This document shows positions 59,592 through 64,000 of a DNA stretch of 64,000 nucleotides, one piece after another. The notes under the pieces are model-generated. The model searched no databases and was not told where the DNA came from. It was given only the letters and a program-made list of their open reading frames with translations. Every line of letters starts with the position of its first letter. Position 1 is the stretch's first letter. The position numbers and the translations under genes are program-made. The stretch is from Eubacterium sp. (lineage in GTDB: Bacteria > Bacillota > Clostridia > Acetivibrionales > DSM-1351). Location of the stretch: assembly GCA_029266335.1 (NCBI GenBank), contig JAQSXC010000009.1, forward strand, positions 38,144-102,143. Reading direction: 5' to 3'.

Positions 59592-60395
59592 ATGATCAAT
59601 TACTTTTTTACATATATTGATAAGATTCCAAAGGAGCTGCATAACAGCCTTTTTTCTTCGCAACATCTGCTTGCTTTAGGCATGGTAGCCTTAACCTGGA
59701 TAATAATAATTTTATTGTTCAAAGACAAAGCTGTTGAAAGCAAATGGAAGGCAGTCAAATGGATGGCTTTGACCCTTCCGGTATTAGAAGCTGCTCAAAT
59801 GCTTTGGTATAAAAGTATTGGGGAGTTTTCCTGGGGGTATACACTTCCTCTGCACCTGTGCAGCCTCATGTCGGTGCTCCTTCCTGTAATGGCTTTCACC
59901 AGAAATAGACTTTTACAGGAGTACTCTTACGCCATAGGCATGGCACCGGCTTTAATGACTCTCCTGACTCCGGATGTTTACTATTATCCGTCCCTGTCCT
60001 TCATATATTTGCAAACAATGCTGGTGCATGGCATTATCTGCTTAATACCGCTGTTCATGGTGTTCTGCATGGGCTTCAGACCGGATATCAGAAGACTTCC
60101 GAAGGTTGTAGGCCTGCTTGTTTGCTTTGCGGTGCTGATAGTCCCTGTAAACTACATTACTGATGGAAATTACTTCTTTTTAAGATATCCGGCACCGGGT
60201 TCACCCATGGAAGGTTTCTCACAAATGGTAGGAAGTCCATGGTATCTGGTTCCCACCTTAATGTTGGGTTGTGTACTCTGGTTTGCATTTTATCTGCCCT
60301 TTGTGCTGATTGAGTTTGTTGCTTCACGCAAAAAATCTGCTGATATGTTGCAAAATGAAGCTGTTGAAGAAGAGAAGCCTGCTTTGATGAGATAG
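59592..60395 (+). CDS. YwaF-like (TIGR02206) integral membrane protein
   Basis: 267-aa membrane protein with about seven helices, of the YwaF/TIGR02206 family. Typical parts: SSQHLLALGMVALTWIIIILL, FSWGYTLPLHLCSLMSVLLPV, HGIICLIPLFMVFCMGF and the conserved NYFFLRYPAPGSPMEGF loop. Function unknown. Start taken as ATG 59,592, five bases after GGAGG; the reading frame extends 50 codons upstream without support. Confidence 0.8.
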   Translation: MINYFFTYIDKIPKELHNSLFSSQHLLALGMVALTWIIIILLFKDKAVESKWKAVKWMALTLPVLEAAQMLWYKSIGEFSWGYTLPLHLCSLMSVLLPVMAFTRNRLLQEYSYAIGMAPALMTLLTPDVYYYPSLSFIYLQTMLVHGIICLIPLFMVFCMGFRPDIRRLPKVVGLLVCFAVLIVPVNYITDGNYFFLRYPAPGSPMEGFSQMVGSPWYLVPTLMLGCVLWFAFYLPFVLIEFVASRKKSADMLQNEAVEEEKPALMR

Positions 60396-60416
60396 TAATG
60401 TTTATTAAAAGGTATT

Positions 60417-62171
60417 TTATATCATGTAGTGACAGCTTCCCTTATGCTGTTTGCACTGCTTCTTCAGATAGGCCAGCTGTTCGGAAATCTGGTACTGGTC
60501 AGTAAATCTGGTGTTTTTATTGGTTATGCCTACAATAGAAAGCGAAATAAGCGGAAATTTTTCGGTTTGACCATGCCTGTTCTGAGTGATAATATAACCG
60601 TTTTTTATATCATTTTCAGTATAGTAATTCAGTACATCCCTTTCAAAATCTTCAATAATGGACTTACACACAGGTTCAACATTATAATTATTCATGATAA
60701 TAACAAAATCATCTCCGCCTATATGGCCGGTAAACTGGTGATTACTGATATTCTTTAATATTGTGGAAGACAGCAGCTTTATGATCATATCCCCGTTTTC
60801 AAAACCATAAACGTCATTATAGGCTTTAAAATTATCGATATCAAGATATAAGATACTGTATTCTTCATCTGAATTGATACACCTGTTAATTTTCTGCTCA
60901 ATAATGACATTGCCGGGAAGGCCGGTAAGAGGATTCTGATGTTTGGCATTCACCACTTCAATTTCGGTGGTTTTCTGGAGAAGATCCTTTATGGTCACTG
61001 TCCCGAGGTATTCCGAGTTTTTTGTTACTATTATGAAGTCGTACAGCTTGTCTGCAGGGCGGGACATGGCAATGTGAGAAACAGCACTTATAGGTGTCTG
61101 ATAGTCCACCTCAAGAAAATCCGTTTCCATTAGTGAGGTAATGGGTTTTTTCTGGTAAAGACTGAAGCCGTAACGGCCACTTAGCTTAAGAGTAAACCTT
61201 GCTTTAGAGATTACACCCAGAACGGTATTGCTTTTTACAATGCATAAACTCAGAACAGAGGGATTGTCCTTGAATATTTCAAATACCTGCTCAACCGTTG
61301 TGCCGGGAGAAATTGTAGAGGATGCAGCAGTCAGGTTTTCAATATAAATGCCATTGACCTGATTTCCAAAGGTATGATTCTTTTTTCTGTTTATATCTTT
61401 CAGGACTTGTATAATCTCTGAGGGTATGGGACACATATCCTCATGTGGTCTTTGTATAAAATACCCCTGACCGTAATGCACGCCCAGATTTATAAGTGTC
61501 TCCATTTCTTCGATTGTTTCAATACCTTCTGCAATAAGGTGAATATTGGCCATATGTGAGAGTTCGATCATACTTTTCACAAGTGCAAATTTAATACTGT
61601 CCGCATTAATATTCCTTATCAGGTTCATATCAAGCTTGATGAAATGAGGTTTTATATCACTTATCAGATTTAACCCTGAATAGCCGGCTCCAGCATCATC
61701 AATTGCGATTTTATAGGTCTGCTCCTTGTAATGATTTACTGTGCTCTTAAAGCTGTTCATATCATTTACTGCATTTCGCTCTGTAATTTCAAAAATAATA
61801 TTTTCAGGAGTGATCCCATACTGGCTTAAATACTCCTTTGTAAAGCCCTGACGGAATTTTGTATCATGCATTATATTCGGGTTTACATTAACAAACAGCT
61901 TGGTGTTTATAGTCTGTTTACAGTTAAGAAATGCAGTTTCAAGAGACCTTGTCCTGCAAAGCAGCTCAAGATCCCACAATCTGTTGCATTGATTAGCATA
62001 GTAGAACAAATCCTCAGGATTATTTATGAAGGATTCACCGGTAACCCTGCTCAAGGCCTCATAGCCCAGCATGGAACCGTCTCTGAGTGATATTATCGGT
62101 TGAAAAACAGTCTTAATTTGTTTGTTGTCAAGTATTCTTTCAATTTCTTCCTCGATTCTGTTATTTACCAT
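60417..62171 (-). CDS. cyclic-di-GMP protein, EAL-CBS-GGDEF architecture
   Basis: 584-aa soluble protein. The EAL phosphodiesterase domain (about 8-250) keeps YEALSR, IIFEITERNAV, KIAIDDAGAGYSGL, IKLDMNLI and AEGIETIEEM, so it looks active. Two CBS domains (about 275-400) probably bind an adenine nucleotide or other effector. The GGDEF domain (about 415-584) has LPGNVIIEQKI, YLDIDNFKAYND and the signature GGDDF in place of GGDEF/GGEEF. It could set c-di-GMP levels in response to a nucleotide. Its stop is 22 bases from the convergent YwaF-like gene. Confidence 0.9.
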   Translation of the reverse strand: MVNNRIEEEIERILDNKQIKTVFQPIISLRDGSMLGYEALSRVTGESFINNPEDLFYYANQCNRLWDLELLCRTRSLETAFLNCKQTINTKLFVNVNPNIMHDTKFRQGFTKEYLSQYGITPENIIFEITERNAVNDMNSFKSTVNHYKEQTYKIAIDDAGAGYSGLNLISDIKPHFIKLDMNLIRNINADSIKFALVKSMIELSHMANIHLIAEGIETIEEMETLINLGVHYGQGYFIQRPHEDMCPIPSEIIQVLKDINRKKNHTFGNQVNGIYIENLTAASSTISPGTTVEQVFEIFKDNPSVLSLCIVKSNTVLGVISKARFTLKLSGRYGFSLYQKKPITSLMETDFLEVDYQTPISAVSHIAMSRPADKLYDFIIVTKNSEYLGTVTIKDLLQKTTEIEVVNAKHQNPLTGLPGNVIIEQKINRCINSDEEYSILYLDIDNFKAYNDVYGFENGDMIIKLLSSTILKNISNHQFTGHIGGDDFVIIMNNYNVEPVCKSIIEDFERDVLNYYTENDIKNGYIITQNRHGQTEKFPLISLSIVGITNKNTRFTDQYQISEQLAYLKKQCKQHKGSCHYMI

Positions 62172-62266
62172 ATATACCCTTTAACTAAAGTATTTTGTCA
62201 ATAATTGTAACATTATAGCGTTAAATTCATGCTAACTTTTTGTAATGCCAGGGTTAAGAATTTATT

Positions 62267-63796
62267 CTAAAATAATCTGTCCAGGGGCTTCAAGGCCGGT
62301 CCCTCAAGAACTGTCCCGTCAATGCTGTAGCGTGATGCATGGCAGGGACAATCCCAGGATTTTTCTGCTGAATTCCAGCGGACTTCACAGCCAAGATGTT
62401 TGCAGGTAGTGTCAACTATAAAGATATTTCCTTCCATATCTTTGTAAGCTCCCGCTTTTTTGCCGTCATACATTAGAGCCCTACCCTCCCCTGGTTCCAG
62501 AGAAATATCTTCGGGAAGTGGGTCCAGTTTTCCTGCAATCAGACTTTCTACCACATCAAGATTTTCCTTAATAAAATTTTTGGCAGAATCAACAGGCGTA
62601 AATCTTGACGGCTTGAATATTTCTTCTGCTTCGCTTTTACCCTTGGCCAGTATATCCTTTATTATCATTGCTGAGACGGCACTTGTGGTCATACCCCATT
62701 TTTGATATGCGGCCGCAAGGAAGATGTTGAGTTTATTAGCGGTTATATGCCCTATGAAAGGAATTTCATTCATGGCGGTATAATCCTGGGCAGACCAGCG
62801 ATAAGGGATTTCTAATGCCTTAAAGTTATCTTCTGCAAACTTGATCAGATTTTTATAATGTTCTTTTTCATCATTATCCTTTCCGGTTTTATGATGTTCT
62901 CCTCCAATTATCAGCAGCTGGTCATCCTCCTCCAAAGGCTGCGTTCTGATGGACCTTGTTGGATCTTCATAAGATATATACATACCGCCGGAAATTTTAA
63001 TATTGGCTTTTACAGCAAGTGAGTATGAACGTTCAGCATACATTCTGGCTGAGAAGAAACCTCCACCGTCATAGAACGGGAAATGACTTGCAATGATTAC
63101 TTTAGCGGATAGAATACTGAAACCGTTCCTGGTGGAGGTTTTACACTCTCTATCTTCATGAATATCAATTGCAGTGGTGTTTTCAAAGATATGTCCTCCA
63201 TTCCTGACAAAGGCATTTGCCAATTCCAGCAGATACTTTCGGGGATGGAATTGAGCCTGGTTATGGAAACAGACAGCTCCTTTTACTGAATACGGCAGTT
63301 CCAGAGAGGTTTCAAAGGTGGCAGGCAGGCCTAGTGCTTCAGCATTTTTAACCTCATCTTCAATCTTCTGTAAATAATTGTCTTCCCGTGTATAAACATA
63401 ATTCGGCTGCCGGCTGAAGTCACAGCTGATATTGTTTTCCTTTATGACATCTTCAATCATGGTTATAGCAGTTTCATTTATTTCTCCATATTTTTTTGCA
63501 CCATCAGTTCCAATTTGCTTTATGAGCGATGAATATTTCAAATCGTGCAATGAGGTTATCTTGGCTGTTGTATGGCTGGAAGTGGACATTGTTATCCTAC
63601 CGGAATCAATTACAACCACATCAAAGCCTTCTTTTTTCAGGAGGTAGGCATTGGTTAAACCGGTTATTCCTCCTCCTACAATCAGAATATCAGTTTTAAT
63701 ATTTTCACTGAGAGCAGGGTAATTTGTTGTTGGGGTTGTTGCAATCCAATAGGACTCAACAGGCTTTATAAAAGTTTTATCTATAAGATTCTGCAT
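62267..63796 (-). CDS. FAD-dependent oxidoreductase with C-terminal Rieske domain
   Basis: 509-aa protein. The N-terminal DAO/glycine-oxidase-type FAD domain (about 25-400) has the dinucleotide motif DILIVGGGITGLTNAYLL. The C-terminal Rieske [2Fe-2S] domain (about 420-505) has CKHLGC and CPCHASRYS (C-x-H and C-x2-H ligand pairs). This two-domain layout is seen in a widespread family of uncharacterised amine- or acid-oxidising enzymes. No signal peptide, so cytoplasmic. GGAGGCTACT precedes the ATG. Neighbouring genes give no hint of a substrate. Confidence 0.88.
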   Translation of the reverse strand: MQNLIDKTFIKPVESYWIATTPTTNYPALSENIKTDILIVGGGITGLTNAYLLKKEGFDVVVIDSGRITMSTSSHTTAKITSLHDLKYSSLIKQIGTDGAKKYGEINETAITMIEDVIKENNISCDFSRQPNYVYTREDNYLQKIEDEVKNAEALGLPATFETSLELPYSVKGAVCFHNQAQFHPRKYLLELANAFVRNGGHIFENTTAIDIHEDRECKTSTRNGFSILSAKVIIASHFPFYDGGGFFSARMYAERSYSLAVKANIKISGGMYISYEDPTRSIRTQPLEEDDQLLIIGGEHHKTGKDNDEKEHYKNLIKFAEDNFKALEIPYRWSAQDYTAMNEIPFIGHITANKLNIFLAAAYQKWGMTTSAVSAMIIKDILAKGKSEAEEIFKPSRFTPVDSAKNFIKENLDVVESLIAGKLDPLPEDISLEPGEGRALMYDGKKAGAYKDMEGNIFIVDTTCKHLGCEVRWNSAEKSWDCPCHASRYSIDGTVLEGPALKPLDRLF

Positions 63797-64000
63797 AGTA
63801 GCCTCCGTACAAACATTATTAAAGTTTGTTTATTAGATTCCCCAGATTATAGAAAAATATTATAAGGACATTTTTAAAAAATCTGATTAAATTCTTGCTA
63901 TTAGTGCATCTTATAACTGATGAAATACATTATATAGCACATGTATTGATCAGATATCTGAATATTGTTAGTCTATAATTGCTTTTTATTTAACAAAACC

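Overview
The window looks like a chromosomal segment of a low-GC, endospore-forming anaerobic clostridium, most like Ruminiclostridium/Hungateiclostridium-type cellulolytic Clostridia. This rests on AT-rich intergenic DNA, strong GGAGG ribosome binding sites, a trimeric [FeFe]-hydrogenase operon, an iron-sulfur L-serine dehydratase, spore-type proteins (SpoVB-like flippase, GerMN protein) and an S-layer-anchored protein. It has no rRNA, tRNA, CRISPR array, prophage or transposase gene. Genus assignment is inference; no marker gene is present.

Layout. 1-7.5 kb: a glycan locus with a lipoprotein solute-binding protein, two ABC permeases, a GH112 beta-1,3-galactosyl-N-acetylhexosamine phosphorylase and a GH29 alpha-fucosidase. 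Together they suggest uptake of fucosylated lacto-N-biose type (Lewis a-like) glycans followed by cytoplasmic defucosylation and phosphorolysis. 7.7-12 kb: MFS exporter, HAD phosphatase, SpoVB-like flippase, DUF1294 protein. 12.0-13.1 kb: an apparent multi-helix structured RNA ahead of a truncated ppnP-like gene, then a DUF4177 gene. 13.1-17.8 kb: FHA / FtsW-RodA / penicillin-binding protein cell-wall cluster plus an acyltransferase. 17.8-23 kb (minus): S-layer-anchored GHL10 protein, and a TetR-MFS efflux operon behind a large palindromic operator. 23.2-25.1 kb: two-subunit L-serine dehydratase and a YjfB-like protein. 25.4-28 kb: homocysteine methyltransferase/methylenetetrahydrofolate reductase fusion with a pterin-binding methyltransferase. 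28.2-34 kb: acyl-CoA ligase, inositol monophosphatase family protein, membrane MutS-like ATPase, TspO, zinc-ribbon protein. 34.1-37.9 kb: hydCBA hydrogenase operon with a clear promoter and terminator. 38-47.4 kb: two CBO0543-type membrane proteins, two-component system, ABC-2 exporter, MalT-like LuxR regulator. 47.5-50.3 kb (minus): an untracked 41-aa protein and a Ca2+-type P-ATPase. 50.7-57.7 kb: two paralogous membrane-anchored beta-propeller proteins, signal peptidase I, acyl-ACP thioesterase, GerMN protein, YdcF-type protein. 57.8-63.8 kb: TrpB2, YwaF-like membrane protein, EAL-CBS-GGDEF protein, FAD/Rieske oxidoreductase.

The least ordinary signals are non-coding: (i) a nested multi-helix RNA at about 12,051-12,247; (ii) three copies of a short inverted-repeat element (28,043; 44,683; 56,825), one carrying a gene's stop codon and one carrying a gene's apparent start codon; (iii) a recurrent hairpin directly abutting a CATGGAGGT-type ribosome binding site before four unrelated genes (3,708; 12,266; 20,007; 34,358), with looser hairpins before three more; (iv) several recent-looking tandem duplications (5,913; 12,994; 13,347; 59,327).
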